Below, in pieces: positions 8,428-17,775 of a stretch of 64,000 bases of DNA (positions within the stretch are counted from its first letter, which is position 1; each line of letters begins with the position of its first letter). The stretch covers positions 1 through 64,000 of the forward strand of contig NZ_LKBW01000299.1 of assembly GCF_002699855.1 (NCBI RefSeq), given 5' to 3'. The DNA is from Pseudomonas amygdali. Lineage in GTDB: Bacteria > Pseudomonadota > Gammaproteobacteria > Pseudomonadales > Pseudomonadaceae. The notes beneath the pieces were generated by a model. That model did no database searches. It saw only the letters and a program-made list of their open reading frames with translations, and was not told where the DNA came from. The position numbers were made by a program, and so were the translations under genes.

Positions 8428-9909
8428 TCAAAACTTGCGCAGTTGCGCCTGATAACGCTGATAGACCTGCTGATAGGCGGCCACATTATGCACCACGGGG
8501 TGCGTCTCACTGTTTTGATCGAGACTTACACAGCGTTCGCACAGTTGCTGCAGGCCCTCAGCCTTGCCGTCGGCATGCGACCAGCACCATGCGGCCTGAA
8601 TGGCCGCGCCCAGCGCGGCGGCTTCTGCGTGGTCGGTACAGATCACCGGAGTATTCATGATGTCAGCTACGATCTGCCGCCATACCGCACTTTTGGAACC
8701 GCCGCCAATCAGGCGGATTTTCTCGCTTTTGATACCACTGTCGCGCAGCAGATCCAATCCGTAGCGAAGGCCGAAGGTGGTGCCTTCGACCACGGCGCGG
8801 GACAGGTTGGCCTGGGTCAGATTGGTACTGTCCAGCCCGACGATGCTGCCAGTGGCATCAGGAAGGGCGGGCACGCGTTCACCGTTCAGAAAAGGCAATA
8901 TCAGCACGCCTTCGGCCCCTATCGGAGCCTCGGCGACGGTCTGGTTGAAACCAGCGATATCCAGAGCGAACAGCTCACGAATTGCCGTAGTCGCATTGGT
9001 CAGGTTCATGGTGCAGATCAATGGCAGCCAGCCACCAGAGGATGAGCAGAAGGTAGCGACCGACTCATGCTCGCTGACCCGCGCCTCATCGGCGTAGGCA
9101 TAGACAGTGCCTGACGAGCCCAGGCTCATGGTGATCAGACCGGGCTGGATATTGCCCGTGCCAATGGCGCCCATCATGTTGTCGCCGCCACCACTGGACA
9201 CCAGTGCTGCGGGGTTCAGGTCCAGCAGTCGGGCGATTTCAGGATGCAGCACGCCAACCGCTTCGTGTGCTTGCACCAATTGCGGCAGCGCCTTGCCCAG
9301 ACGGCCGCTCGGGTCGATGTGCGCGAGCAGCGGCAGGTCCCACTCACGGGTGCGCACATTGAAATAACCGGTGCCCGATGCGTCTCCGAATTCAGTGCAG
9401 CAGCGGCCGGTCAGCCAATAGTTGAGGTAGTCGTGGGGCAGCAGCACCTTGTCTATACGCTCAAACAGCTGCGGGTACTGTTCCTTGGTCCACAGCAGTT
9501 TGGACACGGTATAGCCCGGCGCAATGACCAGGCCAAGGCGTTGCAGGGAACCCTGCGCGCCGCCCAGGTAATCCAGCAAGCGCTGGTTTTCAGGAGCCGA
9601 TTCGGTGTCGCACCACAGTTTGGCCGGGCGCAGCACCTCACCTTGAGCATCGAGTAGCACCAGACCATGTTGCTGGCCCGATACGCCGATGCCGAGAATC
9701 TGCTGCCCCGACACGCCAGATTGTGCCAAGGCATCGCGGGTGGCCTGTTGCAGCGCATTCAGCCATTGCCCTACGTCCTGCTCGCGGCGGCCGTTATGGT
9801 CGCTGATCAGGCTATGCGAGGCCGAACCCTCGCCCAGCACAGTACCGCTTTCGGTATCGAGCACCAGCACCTTGGTGCCCTGGGTGCCGCAGTCAATTCC
9901 AAGAAACAT
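8428..9909 (-). CDS. mtlY: Xylulokinase, FGGY family
   Basis: A full-length 493-residue FGGY kinase that phosphorylates D-xylulose, the product of arabitol oxidation, for the pentose phosphate pathway. The N-terminal phosphate loop FLGIDCGTQGTKVLVLD, the QQHGLVLLD substrate region, and the C-terminal GGGSKSAVWRQIVADI and AEAAALGAAIQAAW motifs are intact. It starts nine bases after the end of the dehydrogenase gene. Its presence beside mtlD indicates that the system handles arabitol as well as mannitol and sorbitol. Confidence 0.92.
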   Translation of the reverse strand: MFLGIDCGTQGTKVLVLDTESGTVLGEGSASHSLISDHNGRREQDVGQWLNALQQATRDALAQSGVSGQQILGIGVSGQQHGLVLLDAQGEVLRPAKLWCDTESAPENQRLLDYLGGAQGSLQRLGLVIAPGYTVSKLLWTKEQYPQLFERIDKVLLPHDYLNYWLTGRCCTEFGDASGTGYFNVRTREWDLPLLAHIDPSGRLGKALPQLVQAHEAVGVLHPEIARLLDLNPAALVSSGGGDNMMGAIGTGNIQPGLITMSLGSSGTVYAYADEARVSEHESVATFCSSSGGWLPLICTMNLTNATTAIRELFALDIAGFNQTVAEAPIGAEGVLILPFLNGERVPALPDATGSIVGLDSTNLTQANLSRAVVEGTTFGLRYGLDLLRDSGIKSEKIRLIGGGSKSAVWRQIVADIMNTPVICTDHAEAAALGAAIQAAWCWSHADGKAEGLQQLCERCVSLDQNSETHPVVHNVAAYQQVYQRYQAQLRKF

Positions 9910-9918
9910 GGGCGCACC

Positions 9919-11400
9919 TCAAAGGCGGTTGGCCAGAAGTTTTTCCAGCGTGCCACTGACGCCCAGCGTGCGCAGGTCATTGAGGTTCTGCTCGAACGCT
10001 GCGACAAACTCGGCTGATTTCGGAATGGCAACGCCAAATATTTCCTCAACCTGCAACAGCCGCTGGGTAATCAGCGCGTCGTCGGCCACCAGTGCCTGAC
10101 AGAACTCGGCGCGCGGGTCTGGAATTTTGTAGGTCGTGCCGTTCTCGTCGACACCCTTCAGATACAGCGCCCACGCGGCAACGACCAGCGAGGCGCGTTC
10201 GAAATTACCCTGATCGACGATCAGACGATTGATCGTCGGAATAGTGAACTTGGGAAATTTGGACGAACCGTCCGAACAGACCCGTTCCAGCTGATCGGCG
10301 ATCGCCTGGTTGGAAAAGCGCTTGATCAGTGTGTCTTTATAGCCTTCCAGGTCGATGCCCGGCACCGACGCCAGCTGCGGCGTGACGTCCAGGTCCATGT
10401 AAGCGCGGATGTAGCGCACGAACAGCGGGTCATTCATGGTTTCGTGGACAAAACGATAACCCTTGAGGAAGCCTAGATATGTCAGGGCAAGGTGGCTGCC
10501 GTTGAGCAGCTTGATCTTCATTTCCTCATAGGGCGTTACATCATCGGTGAACTGCACGCCGACCTTTTCCCAGGCCGGGCGACCGTTGACGAACTTGTCT
10601 TCCAGCACCCATTGCACGAACGGTTCGCAGACCACCGGCCAGGCGTCGTCGATGTGCTTTTCGTCTGCCAGCTTCAGCCGGTGAGCAGCGCTGGTCATGG
10701 GGGTGATGCGGTCGACCATCGCGTTGGGGAAGCTGACGTTGTCTTTGATCCAGTCATGCAGGTCGGCAGCGCGCAAGGTGGCAAATGCCAGCAGCGCCTT
10801 GCGAGTGACTGCGCCATTGTGCGGCAGGTTATCGCAGGACATCAGGGTAAAGGCTGGCGTACCTTCGGCACGGCGGCGCGCCAGTGCAGCGCAGAGGAAG
10901 CCGAATACCGTCTTTGGCTGGTCCGGGTTTGCCAGGTCATGCTGGATCTGTGGCAGATGCGCCATGAACTGGCCATTGCTGTCGTCGATGCAATAGCCGC
11001 CTTCGGTGATGGTCAGCGAGACGATGCGAATGTCCGGGCTGGCTAGCTTGTCGATCAACGCCTGAGTGCTGTCTTCGGCCAGCAGCATGCCGCTGATCGA
11101 GGCAATGACGCGGGTTTCGGTATCTGGCGTGTCGCCCAGTTCGTAGAGCGTGTACAGATAGTCCTGCTGCGCCAGTGCGTCACGTACGGCTTTGTCTTCA
11201 GGGCGCAGACCGACGCCGCATATACTCCATTCAAAGCCTTCGCCGCTGTTCATCAGTGCATCGGTGTAAAACGCCTGATGCGCCCGATGGAAGCCGCCAA
11301 CGCCGATATGGGCAATGCCCTGGCGAGTGCTGTCGACGGTGTAGGCGGGCAGGGCAATGTCGGTGTCCAGTCGGGACAGATTGTTTTTGGTCAGTTTCAT
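9919..11400 (-). CDS. mtlD: Mannitol/polyol 2-dehydrogenase, long-chain family
   Basis: The 493-residue enzyme oxidises mannitol, sorbitol or arabitol to the ketose with NAD+, in the cytoplasm. The Rossmann segment GIAHIGVGGFHRAHQAFY lies near residue 30. The long-chain mannitol dehydrogenase core motif KIKLLNGSHLALTYLG, with the catalytic lysine region, lies in the middle. The start at 11400 (MKLTKNN) has GGAG upstream; the frame remains open about 80 codons more, but that part overlaps mtlK and looks non-coding. It is zinc-independent, as expected for the family. Confidence 0.93.
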   Translation of the reverse strand: MKLTKNNLSRLDTDIALPAYTVDSTRQGIAHIGVGGFHRAHQAFYTDALMNSGEGFEWSICGVGLRPEDKAVRDALAQQDYLYTLYELGDTPDTETRVIASISGMLLAEDSTQALIDKLASPDIRIVSLTITEGGYCIDDSNGQFMAHLPQIQHDLANPDQPKTVFGFLCAALARRRAEGTPAFTLMSCDNLPHNGAVTRKALLAFATLRAADLHDWIKDNVSFPNAMVDRITPMTSAAHRLKLADEKHIDDAWPVVCEPFVQWVLEDKFVNGRPAWEKVGVQFTDDVTPYEEMKIKLLNGSHLALTYLGFLKGYRFVHETMNDPLFVRYIRAYMDLDVTPQLASVPGIDLEGYKDTLIKRFSNQAIADQLERVCSDGSSKFPKFTIPTINRLIVDQGNFERASLVVAAWALYLKGVDENGTTYKIPDPRAEFCQALVADDALITQRLLQVEEIFGVAIPKSAEFVAAFEQNLNDLRTLGVSGTLEKLLANRL

Positions 11401-11417
11401 GAAGGGCTCTCCGGAAC

Positions 11418-12524
11418 TCAGGCGGCGACAGTCTGCAAGGCTTTGGCAATCACCAGACCTTGATCGTCGAACAGGTGGCATTGGGCACTGTCCAGGTGCA
11501 GGTTCAGCGTCTCGCCGTATCGGCTGGCCAGGTCGCCACGAATACGCATGGTCAGCGCCTCGCCCGAGCGGGTGCGCACATGGCAATAGGTGTCGCTGCC
11601 GAGGCGTTCGCTGACATCGGCAATCACCTGCAACTGGCAATCTTCGCCTTGGGCAAGATTCAGGTGTTCCGGGCGAATGCCCAGCGTTATCGGCGCTCCG
11701 ACACTCAGCCCTGCGCCGTTGACCGGCAGACTGATGCGCGTTCCTGCATCCAGCTCGACCTCACAGCCGGCGTTGTCCACTCGATTGATCTTGCCCTTGA
11801 GGAAGCCCATTTTCGGCGTGCCGAGAAAGCCTGCGACAAACAGATTGGCCGGGTGGTGATAAAGCTCCAGCGGCGAGCCGACCTGCTCGACCTTGCCGCC
11901 GTTGAGCACCACCACCTTGTCGGCCAGGGTCATTGCCTCAACCTGGTCGTGGGTCACATAGATCATCGTGGCCTGCAGCTCTTTGTGCAGGCGCGACAGC
12001 TCCAGGCGGGTTTGCACGCGCAACGCGGCGTCGAGGTTGGACAATGGTTCATCGAAGAGAAAAATCTTCGGATTGCGCACGATGGCCCGGCCAATCGCAA
12101 CACGCTGTCGTTGTCCACCGGACAACTGCTTGGGTTTGCGTTCCAGCAACGGGCCGAGCTCCAGAATACGCGCGGCTTCATCGACCTTCTTCTTGATCTC
12201 GGCCTTGTCGCCACCCGCCAGGTCCAGCGCGAATGACAGGTTCTTGCCTACCGTCATGTGCGGGTAAAGCGCGTAGGTCTGGAACACCATCGCCAGATCG
12301 CGTTTGGCCGGCGTGACCTGGGTAATGTCGCGGCCATCGAGTTCGATGGTCCCCGAGGTGACCTCCTCAAGCCCGGCGATGAGCCGCAGCAGGGTGGATT
12401 TGCCACAGCCCGAAGGCCCGACAAAGACCACGAACTCGCGGTCATTCACGTCCAGATCGATACCCTTGATGATTTGATGACCATCAAAGCCTTTTTGCAG
12501 GTTGCGGATGCTCAGGTTAGCCAT
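11418..12524 (-). CDS. mtlK: Polyol ABC transporter ATP-binding protein
   Basis: The 368-residue ATPase drives sugar-alcohol import with MtlE, MtlF and MtlG. Walker A GPSGCGKST, Q-loop VFQTYALYPHMT, signature LSGGQRQR, Walker B IFLFDEP and the switch THDQ are all present. The last 130 residues form the MalK/UgpC-type regulatory TOBE domain (GIRPEHLNL), typical of carbohydrate uptake family 1. It lies 30 bases after mtlG and 17 bases before mtlD. Confidence 0.94.
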   Translation of the reverse strand: MANLSIRNLQKGFDGHQIIKGIDLDVNDREFVVFVGPSGCGKSTLLRLIAGLEEVTSGTIELDGRDITQVTPAKRDLAMVFQTYALYPHMTVGKNLSFALDLAGGDKAEIKKKVDEAARILELGPLLERKPKQLSGGQRQRVAIGRAIVRNPKIFLFDEPLSNLDAALRVQTRLELSRLHKELQATMIYVTHDQVEAMTLADKVVVLNGGKVEQVGSPLELYHHPANLFVAGFLGTPKMGFLKGKINRVDNAGCEVELDAGTRISLPVNGAGLSVGAPITLGIRPEHLNLAQGEDCQLQVIADVSERLGSDTYCHVRTRSGEALTMRIRGDLASRYGETLNLHLDSAQCHLFDDQGLVIAKALQTVAA

Positions 12525-12554
12525 GTTGGATTCCTTCTTGTTCTTTGAGGCGGG

Positions 12555-13388
12555 CTATTTGACAGCGCCGAACGACAGGCCGCGAACCAGCTGCTTCTGA
12601 CTGATCCAGCCGAAAATCAGGATGGGCGCACACGCCAGGGTCGAGACCGCCGACAGCTTGGCCCAGAACAGCCCTTCGGGGCTGGAGTAGGAGGCGATCA
12701 GTGCCGTCAACGGTGCCGCTGCGGACGAGGTCAGGTTCAGTGACCAGAACGCTTCGTTCCAGCACAGGATCAGCGATAGCAGTGCTGTAGAGGCCAGCCC
12801 GCCCTTGCAGATCGGCATCAGCACGCGAAAGATCTCCTGGCGGGTGCTGGCTCCGTCCAGCCGTGAGGCCTCGAGGATCTCACCGGGAATATCCTTGAAA
12901 TAGGTGTAGATCATCCAGACCACGATCGGCAGGTTGATCAGCGTATAGATGATGATCAGCGCCAGCCGCGAATCCAGCAGGCCAAAGGTCTTGGCCAGCA
13001 GGTAGATCGGCATCAGCACGCCCACTGGCGGCAGCATCTTGGTCGAGAGCATCCACAGCAGGGTGCTTTTGGTGCGTTTGGTTTCGAAGAACGCCATGGA
13101 ATACGCCGCAGGAATGGCGATCAGCATGGCCAGGGCGGTGGCGCTGAAGGAGATCAGCACCGAGTTCCAGGCAAAGTGGAAGTAATCGCTGCGCTCCTGA
13201 ATGTGCAGGTAGTTTTCCAGTGTTGGGGTAAAGAACAATTGCGGCGGCGTCGCAAATGCGTCGATCTCGGTCTTGAAGCTGGTCAGCACCATCCAGAAGA
13301 TCGGGAAGAACACCAGCGCAGCGATCAGCCAGGACAGGCTCCCGAGTAGCAGGCTTTGCAGGCGGCGTGATTGTTTGAGGGTCATCAT
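12555..13388 (-). CDS. mtlG: Polyol ABC transporter permease
   Basis: A MalG-type inner-membrane subunit of 277 residues with six expected membrane helices. The EAA loop that docks on the ATPase reads EILEASRLDGASTRQEIFRVLMPI. It pairs with MtlF, whose gene ends 10 bases upstream. Two consecutive ATG codons begin the frame, at 13388 and 13385; either could be used, with AGGA upstream. Confidence 0.93.
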   Translation of the reverse strand: MMTLKQSRRLQSLLLGSLSWLIAALVFFPIFWMVLTSFKTEIDAFATPPQLFFTPTLENYLHIQERSDYFHFAWNSVLISFSATALAMLIAIPAAYSMAFFETKRTKSTLLWMLSTKMLPPVGVLMPIYLLAKTFGLLDSRLALIIIYTLINLPIVVWMIYTYFKDIPGEILEASRLDGASTRQEIFRVLMPICKGGLASTALLSLILCWNEAFWSLNLTSSAAAPLTALIASYSSPEGLFWAKLSAVSTLACAPILIFGWISQKQLVRGLSFGAVK

Positions 13389-13398
13389 GGCAAGGTCC

Positions 13399-14331
13399 TC
13401 ATGACTTGTCGGTGAGGTTTTTGCCGATCATCCGGATCAGGATGATCGCCGCGATGTTGGCGATTACTACGGCGATCAGTCCGCCCGCCGAGGCCATACC
13501 CACGTCGAACTGCAGCAGCGCCTGGATGTAGATCAGGTATGCCAGGTTGGTCGAGGCAAAACCGGGGCCGCCATTGGTGGTGGTGAATATTTCAGCGAAC
13601 ACCGAGAGCAGGAAGATCGTCTCGATCATGACCACCACGGCAATCGGCCGTGCCAGGTGCGGCAGGGTCAGGTGCCAGAAGATCGCGATGGGGCCGGCTC
13701 CATCCAGACGCGCCGCCTCTTTCTGTTCCTGATCCAGCGACTGCATGGCGGTCATCAGGATCAGAATCGCGAACGGCAGCCATTGCCAGGACACGATGAT
13801 GATGATCGACAGCATCGGGTAATGGGCAAACCAGTCGATGGGCTGCGCACCGAAGAACTTCCACACCGCCGCGAGTACGCCGGACACCGGATGGAAAATC
13901 AGGTTTTTCCAGATCAGCGCGCTGACCGTGGGCATGATGAAGAAGGGCGAGATCAGCAGAACGCGGACGATGCCGCGGCCGAAAAACTCACTGGCTTCGA
14001 GCAGCGCCGAGATCAGCACGCCGAGGATTACACTGATCGCCAGCACGCTGCCGACCAGCAGCAAGGTGTTACCGGCACCGGGCAGAAAGCCGCTGTCGGT
14101 GACGAAATACTGGAAGTTCTCCAGCCCGACGAACTCGTTTTCGCCGGGGGAGAGCAGGTTGTAGCGGATCAGCGAGAAATAAATGGTCATGCCCAGCGGC
14201 ACGATCATCCACACCAGCAGAAGCGCCACTGAAGGACTGACCAGAAACCAGCCCGGCTTGAATCGACGGCTTTTGAGCGGTTGCTGTTCGCCGGACAGGT
14301 CCGTGCGTTCAGGGGAGGCTGAGGTATTCAT
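13399..14331 (-). CDS. mtlF: Polyol ABC transporter permease
   Basis: A MalF-type permease of 310 residues with a hydrophilic N-terminal tail of about 30 residues and six or more membrane helices. The EAA loop reads KEAARLDGAGPIAIFWHLTLPHL. Start 14331 (MNTSASPER) is preferred because GGAG lies six bases upstream; an in-frame ATG at 14355 has no such site. It follows mtlE by 87 bases, a space often used to raise binding-protein levels over membrane subunits. Confidence 0.92.
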   Translation of the reverse strand: MNTSASPERTDLSGEQQPLKSRRFKPGWFLVSPSVALLLVWMIVPLGMTIYFSLIRYNLLSPGENEFVGLENFQYFVTDSGFLPGAGNTLLLVGSVLAISVILGVLISALLEASEFFGRGIVRVLLISPFFIMPTVSALIWKNLIFHPVSGVLAAVWKFFGAQPIDWFAHYPMLSIIIIVSWQWLPFAILILMTAMQSLDQEQKEAARLDGAGPIAIFWHLTLPHLARPIAVVVMIETIFLLSVFAEIFTTTNGGPGFASTNLAYLIYIQALLQFDVGMASAGGLIAVVIANIAAIILIRMIGKNLTDKS

Positions 14332-14418
14332 GGAGAGCTCCGAACCGGATTGCACCAGAGTTGTTGCGCAGTTGAGCGGCAGGGCGAAAGCATCGGCTTT
14401 CGCCCTGGTGCGTGACGG

Positions 14419-15741
14419 TTACTTTTTCGGGTAACCCGCTCGTTTCATGTCACGTGCAGTCGCTGTTTGCGCATTCTGCAAGGCTTGATCCACAGTGGAC
14501 TGGCCTATAAGTGCTGCGGAGAACTGCTGGCCGACGCTGGTACCGATGGCCTGAAACTCAGGAATGGTGACCAATTGAATACCTACGTAAGGCACTGTTT
14601 TGAGCGATGGCGATTTGGGATCGGCCTTCTTCAGCGACTCAAGCGTAATATTGGCGAATGGTGCGGCTTTCTTGTACTCATCGGTGTAGGTCGAGGCACG
14701 GGTGCCTGGCGGCACGTTGGACACACCGTCGGTATCGGCAACCAGTTTGGCGTACTCTTTCGAGGTGGCCCACTGGGTGAACTCGGCAGCATCCTTGGTG
14801 TTCTTGGCGCTGGTCGGGATCGCCAGCGACCACGAATACAGCCACGACGAGCCCTTGTCGGTTACTTCATGCGGGGCGTAGGTGAAGCCGACGCTGTCGG
14901 CCACTTTGCTCTGCTTCTTGTCGGTCACGAACGAACCGGCAACGCTGGCGTCGACCCAGATGGCGCACTTGCCGCTATTGAACAGCGCAAGGTTTTCGTT
15001 GAAGCCATTGCTGGAGGCACCCGGAGGGCCGGACTGCTTCATGGTGTTGACGTAGAAATTCAGCGCATTCTTCCACTCTGGCTGATCGAACTGTGGCGTC
15101 CACTGCTCATCGAACCAGCTTGCACCATAAGCGTTGGCCAGCGTGGTGATCAGCGCCATGTTTTCGCCCCAGCCAGCCTTGCCACGCAAGCAGATGCCGT
15201 ACTGTTCCTTGGACTTGTCAGTCAGTTTGCCAGCGAATTCGGCAATCTGTGTCCAGGTAGGGCGCTCGGGCATGGTAAGGCCGGCGGCCTTGAAGAGGTC
15301 GGTGCGGTAGTAAGTGATCGAAGCTTCAGCATAGAACGGCAGGGCGAACAGTTTGCCATCCGCCGACAGGCCTTCACGCACCGAGGGGAAGACATCGTCC
15401 AGTTCATAACTGGCAGGCAGGTCTTTCATTTCCTGCAGCCAGCCTTTCTTGCCCCAGAGTGAGGCTTCGTACATGCCGATGGTCAGCACATCGAACTGGC
15501 CGCCCTTGGTGGCGATGTCGGTGGTCAGTCGTTGGCGCAGGACGTTCTCTTCCAGCACGACCCAGTTGAGCTTGATGTCGGGGTGCTTTTCTTCGAAGGT
15601 CTTGGAGAGGCGCTGCATGCGAATCATGTCGCTGTTGTTGACCGTGGCAATGGTCACGGTGCCTGCCGTGGCGCTGCCACTGAAGACGAAACAGGTGCTG
15701 AGCACGGAACTGGCGAGCAGAAGTTTTGCTGAGTTCTTCAT
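14419..15741 (-). CDS. mtlE: Polyol-binding periplasmic protein
   Basis: A solute-binding protein of 440 residues that captures mannitol, sorbitol or arabitol in the periplasm. A signal peptide with a basic start (MKNSAK), a hydrophobic core and cleavage after SATA, near residue 26, is clear. The mature protein starts GTVTIATVNNSDMIRM, as in family 1 binding proteins. GAGGAG precedes the ATG. It is the first gene of the mtlEFGKDYZ operon and should be the most highly expressed. Confidence 0.94.
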   Translation of the reverse strand: MKNSAKLLLASSVLSTCFVFSGSATAGTVTIATVNNSDMIRMQRLSKTFEEKHPDIKLNWVVLEENVLRQRLTTDIATKGGQFDVLTIGMYEASLWGKKGWLQEMKDLPASYELDDVFPSVREGLSADGKLFALPFYAEASITYYRTDLFKAAGLTMPERPTWTQIAEFAGKLTDKSKEQYGICLRGKAGWGENMALITTLANAYGASWFDEQWTPQFDQPEWKNALNFYVNTMKQSGPPGASSNGFNENLALFNSGKCAIWVDASVAGSFVTDKKQSKVADSVGFTYAPHEVTDKGSSWLYSWSLAIPTSAKNTKDAAEFTQWATSKEYAKLVADTDGVSNVPPGTRASTYTDEYKKAAPFANITLESLKKADPKSPSLKTVPYVGIQLVTIPEFQAIGTSVGQQFSAALIGQSTVDQALQNAQTATARDMKRAGYPKK

Positions 15742-15873
15742 TGATCACTCCTCTTCCACGCCCAGTGAGCAGTAGAAGGATGGTTATTGTTTTTTTCTCT
15801 TCCGGAGGTCAGGAAGATGTGGATTGATTACACCGGCGTTCGGTCGGAAAGACAAATCCTGCGCCGCACTCTG

Positions 15874-15895
15874 ACTGATACTTTTTTGCACTGAT
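15874..15895 (-). promoter_or_regulatory. Candidate MtlR operator upstream of mtlE
   Basis: In the 240-base gap between mtlR and mtlE, the plus strand carries ACTGAT twice (15874-15879 and 15890-15895), separated by a T-rich spacer. AraC-type activators bind direct repeats of this kind upstream of their target promoter. The spacing is shorter than the common 21 bases, so this is only a candidate. No clear sigma-70 promoter stands out. Confidence 0.3.
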
Positions 15896-15981
15896 GCACG
15901 AAAGGCCGATAGAGCCGAATCGCCCATAGGCTGGCTTCGCCGCAACTGCAGCGTAGACGATAGGCGCAAGGGCAGGGTGAA

Positions 15982-16887
15982 TCAGTACAGGTTTTGTTCG
16001 GTCAGGCGCTGCACGGCCAGGCGGCGATAATGCGAGGGCGTCATGCCCTTGAGTTGCTGGAAGCGCCGATTGAAGTTGGAGATATTGTTGAACCCGGATT
16101 CAAAGCACACATCAGTGACCGGTTTGTCGCCATCAGCCAGCAATTCGCACGACTTGCTGATGCGCAGTCGATTGACGAACTCTACAAAGCATCGCCCCGT
16201 GGCCTGCTTGAACACTCTGGAAAAATAGGTTGGCTTCATGCCCAGATACTCGGCCACTTCCTCCAGCGGCAGCTCCCGGCCATAGTGGGCAAAGATGTAA
16301 TCCACCGCCCGGTTGGTGCGATCGACGCTGTGCTCGTCAGTCGTATGGGCGACCGCAGTGCCAGAGAGCAACTGATAGTCGTCGCTGGCTGCCAGCAACT
16401 CGAGAAGAATGAAGAAATGACCCAGGCGGGTGATGCCCCGTGAGTCGGCAATCTTCTGCATCAGCTTCATGGCCTGACGAATCGTACGTTTGCAGCGAAA
16501 TTCGATGCCGTAGCGGGCGCGTTCCAGTAATGGCGTCAGGGTTTTTAGTTCGGCAAACACCTGATTGCCACTTTCCAGCAGTTCATCGGTGAAGTTGACC
16601 AGCATGTCGCGTTTGGCCACAACTTCACCCTCATCGATCTGGCTGATCCAGTTATGCGGCAGATTGGGGCCGGTCAGAAACAGGCTGGCAGGGTTGAAAT
16701 TGCCGATGTAATCGCCGACAAATACCTTGCCTGAGCTGGCCACAATCAAATGCAGCTCGTATTCCTTGTGAAAGTGCCAGCGCACCAGCGGACAGGGGAA
16801 TCCGTGCTCGCGATAAATGATCGACAGCCCGTTGTGGTCGTCCATCAATTCGTAGGAAGGGTCGGCGATTCTTGTTGTTTTACTCAT
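15982..16887 (-). CDS. mtlR: AraC-family activator of the polyol operon
   Basis: A 301-residue regulator with an N-terminal cupin-like sugar-sensing half (LVRWHFHKEYELHLIVASSGKVFVGDYIG) and a C-terminal pair of helix-turn-helix units (LPLEEVAEYLGMKPTYFSRVFKQATG; PVTDVCFESGFNNISNFNRRFQQLKGMTPSHYRR). The length matches Pseudomonas MtlR. The start MSKTTRIAD at 16887 fits that length; the frame is open 27 codons further. It lies directly upstream of mtlE in the same direction, as in other Pseudomonas mtl loci, and would respond to polyol. Confidence 0.92.
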   Translation of the reverse strand: MSKTTRIADPSYELMDDHNGLSIIYREHGFPCPLVRWHFHKEYELHLIVASSGKVFVGDYIGNFNPASLFLTGPNLPHNWISQIDEGEVVAKRDMLVNFTDELLESGNQVFAELKTLTPLLERARYGIEFRCKRTIRQAMKLMQKIADSRGITRLGHFFILLELLAASDDYQLLSGTAVAHTTDEHSVDRTNRAVDYIFAHYGRELPLEEVAEYLGMKPTYFSRVFKQATGRCFVEFVNRLRISKSCELLADGDKPVTDVCFESGFNNISNFNRRFQQLKGMTPSHYRRLAVQRLTEQNLY

Positions 16888-17016
16888 GGCTATGTCGTGT
16901 TCAGCAGTTGCCAGAACGATAATGTGCCTGATTTTCAGCTTCAATGCCCGGTCGCTGACAAAAATCACCTACGATCACGCGTCTCACATGATTTGCCACA
17001 GTGGAGTGGTTATCCG

Positions 17017-17775
17017 ATGAAACAGATCCTGCTGATCGGCATGGGGGCCGGTGATCCCGAGCAGATTACCTTGCAGGCCATTGCCGCGCTGAACCGTGCC
17101 GACGTGATCTTCATCCTCGACAAGGGCTATGTCGACGATGAGCTGCTGCGCCTGCGCAAAGCGCTTTGCCAGCGCCATATCACTCATCAGGGCTACCGTT
17201 TGGTACAGGTTCAGGACCCACGGCGCGAAGGCGACCCTGACGTCTACGAGCGGGGTATCGAGAGTTGGCACGAGCAGCGCGCTGCATTGTTCGAACGGCT
17301 GTTGACCGATGAGCTTGGCGCAGATCAGGTTGGTGCATTTCTGGTCTGGGGCGATCCGTCACTGTATGACAGCACCATGCGCATCCTTGACCGCGTATTG
17401 GCGCGCGGCAGGGAAACATTCGAATATCAGGTGATTCCCGGCATCACCAGTGTCCAGAGCCTGGTGGCGCAACACCGGATACCGCTCAATCGTATTGGTG
17501 AGTCGATTCACATCACCACAGGGCGACGCCTGGCGGCGGCAGCGCTTGAGCAACACAGCAATGTCGTGGTGATGCTGGATGCACAGTGCACATTCGAGCG
17601 TTACGTCGGGCACGGGCTGGATATCTATTGGGGCGCTTATCTGGGCACCGCGGACGAGATACTGGTGTCTGGCAGGCTCGATGACGTGTGTGAGCAGATC
17701 AAGCTGTTGCGCGCCGAAGCGCGCGACCGCAGGGGGTGGATCATGGATACCTATCTGCTGCGCAAACCAGCTTAG
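17017..17775 (+). CDS. cobF: Precorrin-6A synthase (deacetylating)
   Basis: A 252-residue SAM-dependent tetrapyrrole methylase that methylates C1 of precorrin-5 and releases the acetyl group, in aerobic cobalamin synthesis. Motifs are LLIGMGAGDPEQIT at the N terminus, VWGDPSLYDST and VIPGITSVQSLVAQHRIPLN. The start at 17017 gives the family N terminus; upstream codons overlap mtlR on the other strand. The gene stands away from any cobalamin cluster. Its last four bases overlap the convergent glycosyltransferase gene. The B12-dependent MetH encoded at 42.8-46.5 kb is a potential user of the pathway product. Confidence 0.93.
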   Translation: MKQILLIGMGAGDPEQITLQAIAALNRADVIFILDKGYVDDELLRLRKALCQRHITHQGYRLVQVQDPRREGDPDVYERGIESWHEQRAALFERLLTDELGADQVGAFLVWGDPSLYDSTMRILDRVLARGRETFEYQVIPGITSVQSLVAQHRIPLNRIGESIHITTGRRLAAAALEQHSNVVVMLDAQCTFERYVGHGLDIYWGAYLGTADEILVSGRLDDVCEQIKLLRAEARDRRGWIMDTYLLRKPA

